Below are positions 7,756-17,876 of a stretch of 64,000 nt of DNA, piece after piece. How positions within the stretch are numbered: the stretch's first letter is position 1; every line of letters begins with the position of its first letter. Made by a program: the position numbers and the translations under genes. Source of the DNA: Streptomyces sp. SID13726 (GTDB lineage: Bacteria; Actinomycetota; Actinomycetes; Streptomycetales; Streptomycetaceae); NCBI RefSeq assembly GCF_010548375.1, contig NZ_JAAGLY010000030.1:31188-95187 (forward strand), written 5' to 3'. The notes beneath the pieces were generated by a model. That model was not told the origin of the DNA, ran no database searches, and saw only the letters and a program-made list of their open reading frames with translations.

Positions 7756-10115
7756 TACTGGCAGGCCTCGCAGGACTCGGGGTTTTCCAGGGAGCAGGCG
7801 ACGGCGTCTTGGGGGTCCGCCTGTTGGACGGGGATCGTCGCCTGGGCGGCGCGGGCGATACGGGTCGCCGGGCGCGAGCGCAGGTAGTACGTCGTCTTCA
7901 GCCCGGACTTCCAGGCGTACGCGTACATCGAGGAGAGCTTGCCGATGGTCGGCGTCTCCAGGAAGAGGTTCAGGGACTGGGACTGGTCGAGGTACGGGGT
8001 GCGCGCCGCCGCCATGTCGATCAGGCCGCGCTGCGGGATCTCCCACGCCGTGCGGTACAGCGCCCGTACGTCCTCGGGGATCCACGCGAAGTCCTGCACC
8101 GAGCCGTTGGAGTCGCGCAGCGCCTCACGGGTGCGGGCGTCCCAGACGCCGAGTGCCTTGAGGTCGTTCACCAGATAGGAGTTGACCTGGAGGAACTCGC
8201 CGGACAGCGTCTCGCGCTTGAACAGGTTGGAGACCTGCGGCTCGATGCACTCGTACACGCCCGCGATCGAGGCGATGGTGGCGGTGGGCGCGATGGCGAG
8301 GAGCAGGCTGTTGCGCAGGCCCGTGGTGGCCATCCGCTCGCGCAGCGCGGCCCAGCGCTCGGGCCAGTTCGATGTGACGTCGTAGTGGTCGGGGTGCAGG
8401 ACACCCTGCGCGGTACGGGTCTTCTCCCAGGCGGGCAGCGGGCCGTAGCGCTCGGCGAGGTCGGTGGAGGCCTCGTACGCGGCGAGCATGATGCGCTCGG
8501 CGATCCGGGTGGACAGGGCCTTGGCCTCGGGGGAGTCGAAGGGCAGCCGCAGCTTGAAGAAGACGTCCTGGAGGCCCATCGCGCCCAGGCCCACCGGGCG
8601 CCACTTGGCGTTGGACCGCCCGGCCTGCTCGGTCGGGTAGAAGTTGATGTCGACGACCCGGTCGAGGAAGGTGACGGCGGTGCGGACGGTGGCGTCCAGC
8701 CGCTCCCAGTCGATGTCGTTCGTCCGCGGGTCCACGAACGCGCCGAGGTTCACGGACCCCAGGTTGCAGACCGCCGTCTCGCCGTCGTCCGTGACCTCCA
8801 GGATCTCCGTGCAGAGATTGGAGGAGTGGACGGTGTGGCCGGGCAGGGCCGTCTGGTTGGCGGTGCGGTTGGCCGCGTCCTTGAAGGTCATCCAGCCGTT
8901 GCCGGTCTGCGCGAGGGTGCGCATCATGCGGCCGTAGAGGTCACGGGCGGGGATGGTCTTGCGCGCGAGCCCCCGCTCCTCGGCCTTGCGGTACGCCGCG
9001 TCGAACTCCTCGCCCCACAGGTCGACCAGCTCGGGCACGTCGGCGGGGGAGAACAGCGACCACTCGGCGTCCGCGTTCACCCGGCGCATGAACTCGTCCG
9101 GGATCCAGTGCGCGAGGTTCAGGTTGTGCGTACGACGGGCGTCCTCACCGGTGTTGTCCCGCAGCTCCAGGAACTCCTCGATGTCGGAGTGCCAGGTCTC
9201 CAGGTACACCGCGGCGGCACCCTTGCGCCGGCCGCCCTGGTTCACGGCGGCGACGGACGCGTCCAGCGTCTTCAGGAACGGGACGATGCCGTTGGAGTGC
9301 CCGTTGGTGCCCCGGATCAGCGAACCGCGGCTGCGGATGCGGGAGTACGAGAGGCCGATGCCACCGGCGTGCTTGGAGAGCCGGGCGACCTGGTGGTAGC
9401 GGTCGTAGATGGAGTCCAGCTCGTCGACCGGGGAGTCGAGGAGGTAGCAGGACGACATCTGGGGGTGCCGGGTGCCGGAGTTGAAGAGGGTGGGGGAGGA
9501 GGGGAGGTAGTCGAGGCGGCTCATGAGGGCGTAGAGCGCGGCGACTTCGTCGAGTGCCCTCGATGTGTCGTCCTCCGCGAGCCCCGAGGCCACCCGGAGC
9601 ATGAAGTGCTGGGGCGTCTCGATCACCTTGCGGGTGATGGGGTGCCGGAGGAGATAGCGGGAGTGCAGGGTGCGCAGGCCGAAGTAGCCGAAGCGGTCGT
9701 CGCCCTGAGGGTCGATGAGCGTGTCGAGACGGTCGGCGTGGATCCGTACGAACTCCGCCGTGCGGTCGGCGATGAGGCCCTCGCGGTGGCCGACGGCGAC
9801 CGAGCCGGTGAACGAGGTCACACCCTGCGAGGCGGCCTCGGCGGCGATGGAGATCGTCAGCAGCCGCGCGGCCAGCCGGCTGTACGCCGGGTCCTCGGAG
9901 ATGAGCCCGGCCGCCGACTCGGTGGCCAGCTCGCGCAACTCCGACTCGTCGGCCCGCGCGGACCGGCCGCGGAGCGCGGCGGCGGCGACCCGGCCGGGGT
10001 CGGCGTCGGGGAGGTCGGCGGTCAGCGCGGTCAGGGTCCGCAGCAACGCGGTTCCGGGACCGTCCTCTTCCACACCGATGGTCGCTGAAGCCGGGTCGGC
10101 TGGCGCGATGGTCAC
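7755..10115 (-). CDS. nrdA: class Ia ribonucleotide reductase, large subunit
   Basis: This is the catalytic subunit that reduces ribonucleotides to deoxyribonucleotides under aerobic conditions. Key features in 786 residues: an N-terminal region of about 120 residues, the active-site Cys in SSCYLLDSP (Cys223), the NLCTE loop with thiyl Cys and Glu, the partner Cys in AVCNLGSVNL, and the C-terminal CEAC pair (Cys782, Cys785) that re-reduces the active site. The GTG at 10115 follows a GAGGGAGAG ribosome site; an upstream reading to 10304 crosses the riboswitch and is rejected. Streptomyces also have a B12-dependent class II enzyme, which explains why this gene is repressed by cobalamin. Confidence 0.95.
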   Translation of the reverse strand: MTIAPADPASATIGVEEDGPGTALLRTLTALTADLPDADPGRVAAAALRGRSARADESELRELATESAAGLISEDPAYSRLAARLLTISIAAEAASQGVTSFTGSVAVGHREGLIADRTAEFVRIHADRLDTLIDPQGDDRFGYFGLRTLHSRYLLRHPITRKVIETPQHFMLRVASGLAEDDTSRALDEVAALYALMSRLDYLPSSPTLFNSGTRHPQMSSCYLLDSPVDELDSIYDRYHQVARLSKHAGGIGLSYSRIRSRGSLIRGTNGHSNGIVPFLKTLDASVAAVNQGGRRKGAAAVYLETWHSDIEEFLELRDNTGEDARRTHNLNLAHWIPDEFMRRVNADAEWSLFSPADVPELVDLWGEEFDAAYRKAEERGLARKTIPARDLYGRMMRTLAQTGNGWMTFKDAANRTANQTALPGHTVHSSNLCTEILEVTDDGETAVCNLGSVNLGAFVDPRTNDIDWERLDATVRTAVTFLDRVVDINFYPTEQAGRSNAKWRPVGLGAMGLQDVFFKLRLPFDSPEAKALSTRIAERIMLAAYEASTDLAERYGPLPAWEKTRTAQGVLHPDHYDVTSNWPERWAALRERMATTGLRNSLLLAIAPTATIASIAGVYECIEPQVSNLFKRETLSGEFLQVNSYLVNDLKALGVWDARTREALRDSNGSVQDFAWIPEDVRALYRTAWEIPQRGLIDMAAARTPYLDQSQSLNLFLETPTIGKLSSMYAYAWKSGLKTTYYLRSRPATRIARAAQATIPVQQADPQDAVACSLENPESCEACQ

Positions 10116-10206
10116 GTGGGGCTCTCCCTCGCTGGGCACGGGGCCTTGAGGGCAGGGGGCAGCACACGAGCGCGCACGGCGTCGCGTCCACCGGCCCATT
10201 CCACGA

Positions 10207-10232
10207 GGCCCGGACGTCATCACACCCGGGCC
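10207..10232 (-). promoter_or_regulatory. GC hairpin in nrdA leader (possible expression platform)
   Basis: GGCCCGG and CCGGGCC form a perfect 7-bp stem around a 12-base loop, between the B12 box and the nrdA start. Its place just after the aptamer suggests a terminator or switching helix; the alternative pairing was not worked out. Confidence 0.5.
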
Positions 10233-10385
10233 ACGGTGGCCGGGCGTACTGTCGACAGGTCCTCGGACTGACTCCCATGTGCGCTTATGCACGCATGAGT
10301 ACACCGTTGCGGGACAGTTCCGGATTCACACCGGATTCCCCTGCGGCGACAGCGAGCATGAGCATACATCTTGTGCCGGGTTCGG
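10233..10385 (-). promoter_or_regulatory. cobalamin (B12) riboswitch upstream of nrdAB
   Basis: Read on the minus strand, the leader contains the conserved aptamer core: GGGAATCCGGTGTGAATCCGG, followed directly by AACTGTCCCGCAACGGTG (within 10300-10345), then the B12 box AGTCCGAGGACCTGTC (about 10249-10267). The order and spacing match the cobalamin riboswitch family. In S. coelicolor nrdABS is reported to be repressed by coenzyme B12 through such an element, letting the B12-dependent class II reductase take over. The outer boundaries are approximate because I could not fold the P1 stem with confidence. Confidence 0.93.
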
Positions 10386-10406
10386 GTGGCACCCCCAGAT
10401 GTTGTG
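10362..10406 (-). promoter_or_regulatory. paired NrdR-like boxes
   Basis: CACAACATCTGGGG (10393-10406) fits the NrdR box pattern CMCWAYATMTWGWG at 12 of 14 positions. A weaker copy, CACAAGATGTATGC (10362-10375), lies exactly 31 bp downstream, the three-turn spacing typical of NrdR box pairs. The first box overlaps the probable -10 region of the nrdA promoter. Confidence 0.65.
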
Positions 10407-10429
10407 TCGCGGCGGTTTCAGAGTGTCAA
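10401..10429 (-). promoter_or_regulatory. nrdAB promoter
   Basis: A consensus -35 TTGACA (10424-10429, minus strand) is followed after 17 bases by CACAAC (10401-10406). The -35 lies inside the last codons and just beyond the stop region of the upstream GNAT gene. Transcription would start near 10394, just ahead of the riboswitch. Confidence 0.6.
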
Positions 10430-10927
10430 CTGATAGGTGAGGAGAGTGAACTCCGGGGCCTCCGGTACGGGGCGCAGGTCGCGTTCCGGGGCGCGGGTGA
10501 AGCCGAGGCGTTCGTAGATGCGGTGGGCCGAGCGCATGGTGGGCTGGGTGCACAGGACGACGCCGGTGCGGTTGCCTGCGGCGCTTGCGCGGTCGATGCA
10601 GGTCTGGACGAGAGCTTGTCCGACGCCTCTGCCGCGAGCCTCGTGGGACACGGCGAGCATGCGGATCTCCGCCTCTCCGGGGCGGGCTATCTCCGACAGG
10701 GGGCCGCCGTCGGGGACGTAGGTGACTCCGCCGAGCAGATCTGATCCGGAGACGGCGACCAGGACTTCGGCGTGTGCCGCTCGCTTGGCCACGTTCTTGA
10801 GTTCTTCGAGGTACCAGTCGTCTTCGTCGCCGAAGGCGAGGAGGCCGTCGTTCAGGTAGGCCCTTGCCGTGATGTCGCCGAGGGGTTCGTAGTCGGTGGG
10901 GTCTGCGGGGCGGATCACGATGGTCAT
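10418..10927 (-). CDS. GNAT-family N-acetyltransferase
   Basis: A 169-residue protein with the GNAT core: motif A with the acetyl-CoA pyrophosphate loop (MLAVSHEARGRGVGQALVQ, about residues 98-116) and a C-terminal SAHRIYERLGFTRA stretch. It should transfer an acetyl group from acetyl-CoA to an amine on a small molecule or protein; the substrate is not evident. The ATG at 10927 is used; an open frame continuing far upstream is a shadow of the permease gene. Its end overlaps the nrdAB -35 box, so the genes are tightly packed but probably transcribed separately. Confidence 0.85.
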   Translation of the reverse strand: MTIVIRPADPTDYEPLGDITARAYLNDGLLAFGDEDDWYLEELKNVAKRAAHAEVLVAVSGSDLLGGVTYVPDGGPLSEIARPGEAEIRMLAVSHEARGRGVGQALVQTCIDRASAAGNRTGVVLCTQPTMRSAHRIYERLGFTRAPERDLRPVPEAPEFTLLTYQLTL

Positions 10928-10946
10928 GGGGGGAGTGTGCACGAAA

Positions 10947-10982
10947 GCGGGCCGCCGAGGGTGGTTGCTCTCGGCGGCCCGC
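10947..10982. terminator. hairpin terminator between the permease and GNAT genes
   Basis: A perfect 13-bp stem (GCGGGCCGCCGAG / CTCGGCGGCCCGC) with a 10-base loop. It lies downstream of the permease gene and upstream of the GNAT gene, both on the minus strand. Confidence 0.8.
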
Positions 10983-11004
10983 TGCCGGTTGTGTGTGGTT
11001 GCTC

Positions 11005-11025
11005 GCGCAGTTCCCCGCGCCCCTG
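11005..11025 (+). repeat. copy A of a dispersed 21-bp intergenic repeat
   Basis: GCGCAGTTCCCCGCGCCCCTG occurs again at 54488-54508 and in exact reverse complement at 54781-54801, with a variant at 21248-21268. All copies are intergenic. Wider similarity (GTGTGTGGTTGCTC before it) suggests a larger element of unknown function. Confidence 0.7.
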
Positions 11026-11031
11026 GGTGGG

Positions 11032-12642
11032 TTAGTGAGATGTTCCTGCGGTAGCTGGGGGAAGCTCCACTTCCACACCCGGGTCGCCCGCGTCCGCCGT
11101 GTAGTCCTCCGGGCTGGTCTCGTCGATGCCGTCGGGGGCCTTGGCCGCCTTGAGGATGAAGGTCAGGACGACGGTGACCGCTACGTTGAGGATGAACGCG
11201 GTCAGGCCGATGTAGCCGATCTCGCCGATGCCCGGGATCTCCTTCGCCGAGCCGCCGAAGTGCTTCTGGGTCGGCGAGGCGACGCCGTACGCGGCGACTG
11301 TGCCGTAGATCATGCCGACCGCCCAGCCGGCGAGCAGGGCCCAGCGGTGGAACCAGCGGGTGAAGAGGCCGCCGACCAGGGCCGGGAAGGTCTGGAGGAT
11401 CCAGATGCCGCCCAGGAGCTGGAAGTTGATGGCCACCGTCTTGTCCATGGTCAGGACGAAGACCAGGGCACCCACCTTCACCAGCAGGGACACCAGCTTG
11501 GAGACCTTCGTCTCCTGGGCCGGGGTCGCGTCCGGCTTGATGAAGTCCTTGTAGATGTTGCGGGTGAAGAGGTTCGCGGCCGCGATCGACATGATGGCCG
11601 CGGGGACGAGGGCGCCGATGCCGATCGCCGCGAAGGCGACGCCCGCGAACCAGTCCGGGAACATGTCCTCGAACAGCTGCGGGATCGCCAACTGCGGGTT
11701 GGTGACCTTGACTCCGGCCGCGATCGCCATGAAGCCGAGCAGGGCCAGCAGGCCGAGCATCAGCGAATACAGCGGCAGGATCGTGGTGTTGCGGCGGATC
11801 ACCTCTCGGCTGCGGGAGGAGAGCGTCGCGGTGATCGAGTGCGGGTACATGAAGAGCGCGAGCGCGGAGCCCAACGCCAGTGTGGCGTACGTCCATTGGC
11901 CCGCCTCGGGTGGCACCAGCCCGCCCGCCTTGGCCGCCGTGTACTTCTCGCCGGCCGCCGCGAAGACGTCGTCGAAGCCGCCCAGCTTGATCGGGATGTA
12001 GATGATCGCCACCGCGATGACGATGTAGATCAGCGTGTCCTTCACGAACGCGATCAGCGCGGGGGCGCGCAGACCCGAGGAGTACGTGTAGGCCGCGAGG
12101 ACACCGAACGCGATCAGCAGCGGGAGGTCCTTCACGAACCAGTTGGTGTTCTCGCCGCCGCCGACGCCCATGACGTCCAGGACCGCCTGGATGCCGACCA
12201 GTTGGAGCGCGATGTACGGCATGGTCGCGAGGATGCCGGTGACGGCCACCGCGAGGGACAGGCTCTTCGAGCCGAAGCGGCCGCGCACGAAGTCCGAGGT
12301 CGTCACGTATCCGTGCTTGTGCGAGACCGACCACAGGCGGGGCAGGAACGTGAAGATCAGCGGGTACACCAGGATCGTGTACGGCACCGCGAAGAAGCCG
12401 GCCGCGCCCGCCGCGTAGATCGCCGCGGGCACCGCGACGAAGGTGTACGCCGTGTACAGGTCGCCGCCGAGCAGGAACCAGGTGACCCAGGTGCCGAACG
12501 ACCGTCCGCCCAGGCCCCATTCGTCGAGGCTGTGCTCGTTCTCGGCCTTGCGCCAGCGCGCGGCCAGGAAGCCCATGACCGTGACGGCCAGGAAGAAGAG
12601 GATGAAGACGGTGAGTGCCACGCCGTTGACGCCGTCGTTCAC
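11032..12642 (-). CDS. mctP: sodium:solute symporter, MctP-type monocarboxylate permease
   Basis: This is an integral membrane protein of 536 residues with about 13 hydrophobic segments. It shows the SSS-family N-terminal pattern (GLGGRSFGTWVTWFLLGGDLYTAYTF) and the central IALQLVGIQAVL region. The closest characterised relative by architecture is MctP, which takes up lactate, pyruvate, acetate or propionate; ActP is an alternative. The start overlaps the DUF3311 partner by 4 bases (ATGA), a pairing typical for this permease type. The nearby cstA/ybdD genes also concern pyruvate, so this 4-kb stretch probably handles small carboxylates. Confidence 0.88.
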   Translation of the reverse strand: MNDGVNGVALTVFILFFLAVTVMGFLAARWRKAENEHSLDEWGLGGRSFGTWVTWFLLGGDLYTAYTFVAVPAAIYAAGAAGFFAVPYTILVYPLIFTFLPRLWSVSHKHGYVTTSDFVRGRFGSKSLSLAVAVTGILATMPYIALQLVGIQAVLDVMGVGGGENTNWFVKDLPLLIAFGVLAAYTYSSGLRAPALIAFVKDTLIYIVIAVAIIYIPIKLGGFDDVFAAAGEKYTAAKAGGLVPPEAGQWTYATLALGSALALFMYPHSITATLSSRSREVIRRNTTILPLYSLMLGLLALLGFMAIAAGVKVTNPQLAIPQLFEDMFPDWFAGVAFAAIGIGALVPAAIMSIAAANLFTRNIYKDFIKPDATPAQETKVSKLVSLLVKVGALVFVLTMDKTVAINFQLLGGIWILQTFPALVGGLFTRWFHRWALLAGWAVGMIYGTVAAYGVASPTQKHFGGSAKEIPGIGEIGYIGLTAFILNVAVTVVLTFILKAAKAPDGIDETSPEDYTADAGDPGVEVELPPATAGTSH

Positions 12643-12890
12643 TTGGCACCTCCGTGGCGGGCGCGCTGGTCACGCTGCCAGAGCTTGTACGCGGTCATCG
12701 TCAGCGCGGTGGAGATCAGCACCCACAGCATCTGGTACCAGTAGAAGAACGGGATGCCGATGAACGTGGGGTCGACCTTGGCGTACGAGCCGACCCACAG
12801 CATCGCCACGAACGGCGCGATCAGGCAGAGGGCGATGACCACCCGCACCGGTGTCACCACCGGTGGTCTCACTTCAGGCGCATCCGACAT
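12639..12890 (-). CDS. DUF3311 membrane partner of the permease
   Basis: An 83-residue protein with two hydrophobic segments (VRVVIALCLIAPFVAMLWVG and FFYWYQMLWVLISTALTM) and a basic C-terminus (WQRDQRARHGG). Proteins of this family sit immediately upstream of SSS-family monocarboxylate or acetate permeases and probably help them fold or function. The 4-base overlap with the permease supports coupling. The upstream gap (12891-13028) should carry the promoter; I did not find clear boxes there. Confidence 0.85.
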   Translation of the reverse strand: MSDAPEVRPPVVTPVRVVIALCLIAPFVAMLWVGSYAKVDPTFIGIPFFYWYQMLWVLISTALTMTAYKLWQRDQRARHGGAK

Positions 12891-13028
12891 GTCGCGACTC
12901 CTACCCCTAACCGATCGGCGTTGATCACCTGTAACGCGCAGGCAATCTAGGCGCTGGTGTCGCGACAGCGGAAGACCTCGTCCGCATATCGGTATGTCGA
13001 TTCTGTGAAGCCCCGTGGAAGCACCCGT

Positions 13029-13200
13029 TCAGCAGCACCGGAACCCCTGGCGCGGGTCCCCTTCCTGACGTTCCGTCCGCATTCGCTCGAACGCCCGTCG
13101 CGTCGGCACCGGGGCCTGCGGGTGCTCCCGGCGCACATGCGCGACATAGCGGTCGTACGCCGACTCGTCGGTCAGCTCACGGACGTACCAGCGCACCCCC

Positions 13201-13226
<26 letters not shown>
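13029..13226 (-). CDS. YbdD/YjiX-family small protein
   Basis: A 65-residue basic protein (GVRWYVRELTDESAYDRYVAHV ends in a Gly-Phe-Arg-Cys-Cys tail), the hallmark of the YbdD/YjiX family always found downstream of CstA/BtsT pyruvate transporters. The two terminal Cys are conserved in the family; YbdD-type proteins are reported to be needed for transporter function. The ATG lies 26 bases inside the end of cstA, so the pair is translationally linked. Confidence 0.85.
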
Positions 13227-15336
<2,110 letters not shown>

Positions 15337-15340
15337 GAGG

Positions 15341-15374
15341 CGGTCCTCCCGTCCAGACGGAGTCGGGAGGACCG
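15341..15374 (-). promoter_or_regulatory. hairpin sequestering the cstA ribosome site
   Basis: CGGTCCTCCC and GGGAGGACCG form a perfect 10-bp stem around a 14-base loop; on the minus strand the 3' arm contains the cstA Shine-Dalgarno sequence. It could also serve as the dasR terminator. Either way it should reduce cstA translation unless opened. Confidence 0.55.
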
Positions 15375-15425
15375 TAGAGCAGGACGGGTGGTTGCGCTAC
15401 ACCGCGTGCGGTACCGAAAAGGGCC

Positions 15426-16190
15426 CTAGTCGATCGGCCGCTTGAGGCGGGCCACGAACTTGTACCGGTCCCCCCGGTACACCGACCGCACCCACTCCAC
15501 CGGCTCGCCCGTCTTGTCGAACGAGTGCCGGGACAGCATCAGCATCGGCAGGCCGACGTCGGTGCCGAGCAGGCCCGCCTCGCGCGGGGTGGCCAGCGAG
15601 GTCTCGATGGTCTCCTCGGCCTCGGCGAGATGGACGTCGTAGACCTCGGCGAGCGCGGTGTAGAGGGACGTGTACTTGACGAGCGACCTGCGCAGGGCCG
15701 GGAAGCGCTTGGCGCTGAGGTGGGTCGTCTCGATGGCCATCGGCTCGGCGTTCGCCATGCGCAGGCGCTCGATGCGCAGCACCCGGCCGCCGGCCGTGAT
15801 GTCGAGGAGCTCGGCGAGGCGGTCGTCGGCGGTGATGTAGCCGATGTCCAGGAGCTGCGAGGTGGGTTCGAGGCCCTGGGCGCGCATGTCCTCGGTGTAC
15901 GAGGTGAGTTGGAGGGCCTGGGAGACCTTCGGCTTGGCGACGAAGGTGCCCTTGCCCTGGATGCGTTCCAGGCGGCCCTCGACCACCAGCTCCTGGAGGG
16001 CCTGGCGCACGGTGGTGCGCGAGGTGTCGAACTCGGCGGCGAGCGTGCGCTCGGGCGGTACGGGTGTACCGGGCGACTGCGTCTCCGTCATGTCGAGCAG
16101 GTGCTTCTTCAGGCGGTAGTACTTGGGCACGCGCGCGGTGCGGACGCCTGCCCCGCCCTCGTTCTCCGCACTGCTGACGTCGGTGGTCAT
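15426..16190 (-). CDS. dasR: GntR/HutC-type global regulator DasR
   Basis: This is the repressor of GlcNAc and chitin metabolism in Streptomyces, released from DNA by GlcN-6-phosphate or GlcNAc-6-phosphate. The 254-residue protein has a winged helix (VPPERTLAAEFDTSRTTVRQ, recognition helix at about residues 55-70) and a C-terminal UTRA effector domain (residues 95-245). Length, sequence and position divergent from dasA match S. coelicolor DasR. Two dre operators lie upstream of its own start (16257-16294), which indicates autoregulation. The ATG follows GGAAGGCAGACC. Confidence 0.96.
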   Translation of the reverse strand: MTTDVSSAENEGGAGVRTARVPKYYRLKKHLLDMTETQSPGTPVPPERTLAAEFDTSRTTVRQALQELVVEGRLERIQGKGTFVAKPKVSQALQLTSYTEDMRAQGLEPTSQLLDIGYITADDRLAELLDITAGGRVLRIERLRMANAEPMAIETTHLSAKRFPALRRSLVKYTSLYTALAEVYDVHLAEAEETIETSLATPREAGLLGTDVGLPMLMLSRHSFDKTGEPVEWVRSVYRGDRYKFVARLKRPID

Positions 16191-16256
16191 GGTCTGCCTT
16201 CCCGGCTCCGGATGCGGGTCACATCGTGATCCCTTCTGTATACCGTCGCCGCCTCT

Positions 16257-16272
16257 TTTGGTCTAGTCCACA
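16257..16272. promoter_or_regulatory. dre (DasR operator) 1, dasR side
   Basis: TTTGGTCTAGTCCACA matches the palindromic DasR consensus ACTGGTCTAGACCACT with a strong central TGGTCTAGtCCA core. Confidence 0.85.
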
Positions 16273-16278
16273 GAGGTG

Positions 16279-16294
16279 AGTGGTCTAGCGGACG
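16279..16294. promoter_or_regulatory. dre (DasR operator) 2, dasR side
   Basis: AGTGGTCTAGCGGACG keeps a full left half-site (AGTGGTCTAG) and a degenerate right half. It lies 22 bp from dre 1, on nearly the same helix face. Confidence 0.7.
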
Positions 16295-16391
16295 AGAGTA
16301 CTCCGGCACCGGTGTTTTCGCTGGCTTCTTTACTAATGGTTCTTGTATATGTAGCTCGCATAACGGCTGGTCAGAGCCGTTTCGCACACTC

Positions 16392-16442
16392 TTGACAGGC
16401 TTCCTGGTCTGGTCCAAGCTCCCCCTACTGGTCTACACCATT
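16392..16442 (+). promoter_or_regulatory. dasA promoter with two dre sites
   Basis: A consensus -35 TTGACA (16392-16397) is followed 17 bases later by a weak -10. One dre, CCTGGTCTGGTCCAAG (16403-16418), covers the spacer; a second, ACTGGTCTACACCATT (16427-16442), follows and is trailed by another half-site, TTGGTCCAGG. DasR binding here would block initiation of dasA. Confidence 0.8.
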
Positions 16443-16496
16443 GGTCCAGGTCCCGGCCCATGGGCGGGAGGTGTGGGCATCCCTGAGGAGGGTGGC

Positions 16497-17780
16497 GTGA
16501 AGCGCAAGCTGATAGCCGCGATCGGTATCGCGGGCATGATGGTCTCCATCGCGGCGTGTGGGGACAGCGACAGCGGTAGTTCGGACAACAGCGGCGCCGA
16601 CGCCAAGGAGCTGACCGTCTGGCTCACGGTCGACGCCCAGAACAACTGGCCCGACCTGGTGAAGGCCGCGGACGCCGCAGTCCAGAAGAAGCACCCCGGC
16701 ATCAAGATCAACCACGAGTACTACGGCTGGCCGGACAAGAACACCAAGCTCGACGCGGTCCTCGCCACCGACAAGGCCCCCGACGTGGTCGAGATGGGCA
16801 ACACCGAGATGCTCGGCTACATGGTCAAGGGCGCCTTCGCCCCCCTCGACGCCTCGAAGTTCACCAACTCGTCCGCCTGGCTCGACGGCCTCAAGGCCTC
16901 GGTGACCTACGACGGCAAGACCTACGGCGTCCCCTACTACGCGGGCGGCCGCGTCGGGAACTGGCGCAAGGACGTCTTCGCCTCGGTCGGCGTCAAGTCC
17001 ACCCCCAAGACCTACGCCGAGCTGACCTCCGCCCTCGACAAGGTCCAGAAGAAGGAGGGCGACAAGTTCTCCGCCTGGTACCAGCCCACCCGTGACTGGT
17101 ACGCGGCCATGTCCTTCGTCTACGACGCCGGCGGCTCCATCGCCGTCGACTCGGGCGGCACCTGGAAGGCCAACCTCTCCTCGCCGGAGTCCGTCAAGGG
17201 CCTCACCGAGTTCAAGAACGTCGTCGACAAGTACATGCACGGCGACAAGACCAAGGACGAGTCCGACCGCTACATCGTCTACGGCCAGGGCAAGTCCGGC
17301 ATGATCTTCGGCGCGGCCTGGGAGGGCGCTACCTCCGCCGACCCGAAGAACGACAAGACCGGCAAGCTCAAGGACAACCTCGAGAACTTCGTGATGCCGG
17401 GTCCGTCCGGCAAGAACATGCCCGTCTTCCTGGGCGGTTCGGACCTCGCGGTCCCGGTGAAGTCCAAGGCGCAGGCCGTCGCCGCCGAGTGGATCAACGC
17501 CTTCACCGGTCCCTCCGGCCAGAAGGGCCTGATGGCCAAGGGCAACCTGCCCAACAACAAGACCGACCTCGCCACCCTGAAGAACGACCCGGCGACCGCG
17601 GTCCCCGCCACCGCGGCCGAGTCCAACTGGTTCGTGCCCATGGCGCCCGGCTGGGGCCAGGTCGAGAAGGCGCAGGTCCTGCAGAACATGCTGCAGAGCA
17701 TCGGCACCGGCAAGCAGTCGGTCGAGGCCGCCGCGAAGGACGCGGACGCCGCGATCGACAAGGTCATCAACACGAAGTGA
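16497..17780 (+). CDS. dasA: chitobiose ABC transporter, substrate-binding lipoprotein DasA
   Basis: This is the extracellular binding protein for N,N'-diacetylchitobiose. The GTG at 16497 follows GAGGAGGG and gives 427 residues. The signal is VKRKLIAAIGIAGMMV with a lipobox ending at Cys21 (SIAAC), then a Ser/Asp-rich linker. The body is a family 1 sugar-binding protein (LTVWLTVDAQ, DKAPDVVEMGNTEMLGYM, VFLGGSDLAVPV). It lies upstream of two permeases and is divergent from dasR. No ATPase is encoded in the cluster; in Streptomyces the shared ATPase MsiK serves this transporter. Confidence 0.96.
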   Translation: MKRKLIAAIGIAGMMVSIAACGDSDSGSSDNSGADAKELTVWLTVDAQNNWPDLVKAADAAVQKKHPGIKINHEYYGWPDKNTKLDAVLATDKAPDVVEMGNTEMLGYMVKGAFAPLDASKFTNSSAWLDGLKASVTYDGKTYGVPYYAGGRVGNWRKDVFASVGVKSTPKTYAELTSALDKVQKKEGDKFSAWYQPTRDWYAAMSFVYDAGGSIAVDSGGTWKANLSSPESVKGLTEFKNVVDKYMHGDKTKDESDRYIVYGQGKSGMIFGAAWEGATSADPKNDKTGKLKDNLENFVMPGPSGKNMPVFLGGSDLAVPVKSKAQAVAAEWINAFTGPSGQKGLMAKGNLPNNKTDLATLKNDPATAVPATAAESNWFVPMAPGWGQVEKAQVLQNMLQSIGTGKQSVEAAAKDADAAIDKVINTK

Positions 17781-17787
17781 GCAAGGG

Positions 17788-17817
17788 CAGGGCCCCGTCG
17801 CGAGGGACGGGGCCCTG
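17788..17817 (+). terminator. intercistronic hairpin between dasA and dasB
   Basis: A perfect 12-bp stem (CAGGGCCCCGTC / GACGGGGCCCTG) with a 6-base loop lies 7 bases after the dasA stop. It could stabilise the dasA mRNA end and partly terminate, so that binding protein is made in excess over permease. Confidence 0.7.
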
Positions 17818-17876
17818 CTGCTCGTACGGCTTTCGTACGACTCGTACGACTTGAGTGACCGCTTGAGGAGCGCGCC

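Noticed and set aside
7809..10088. A 759-codon open frame on the plus strand opposite nrdA
   Set aside because: It is the GC-rich shadow of nrdA; composition and lack of family motifs show it is not a gene.
10418..12673. A 751-codon frame joining the GNAT gene to upstream sequence
   Set aside because: The upstream part is out of frame with the real permease gene and contains no protein motifs; only the GNAT part is real.
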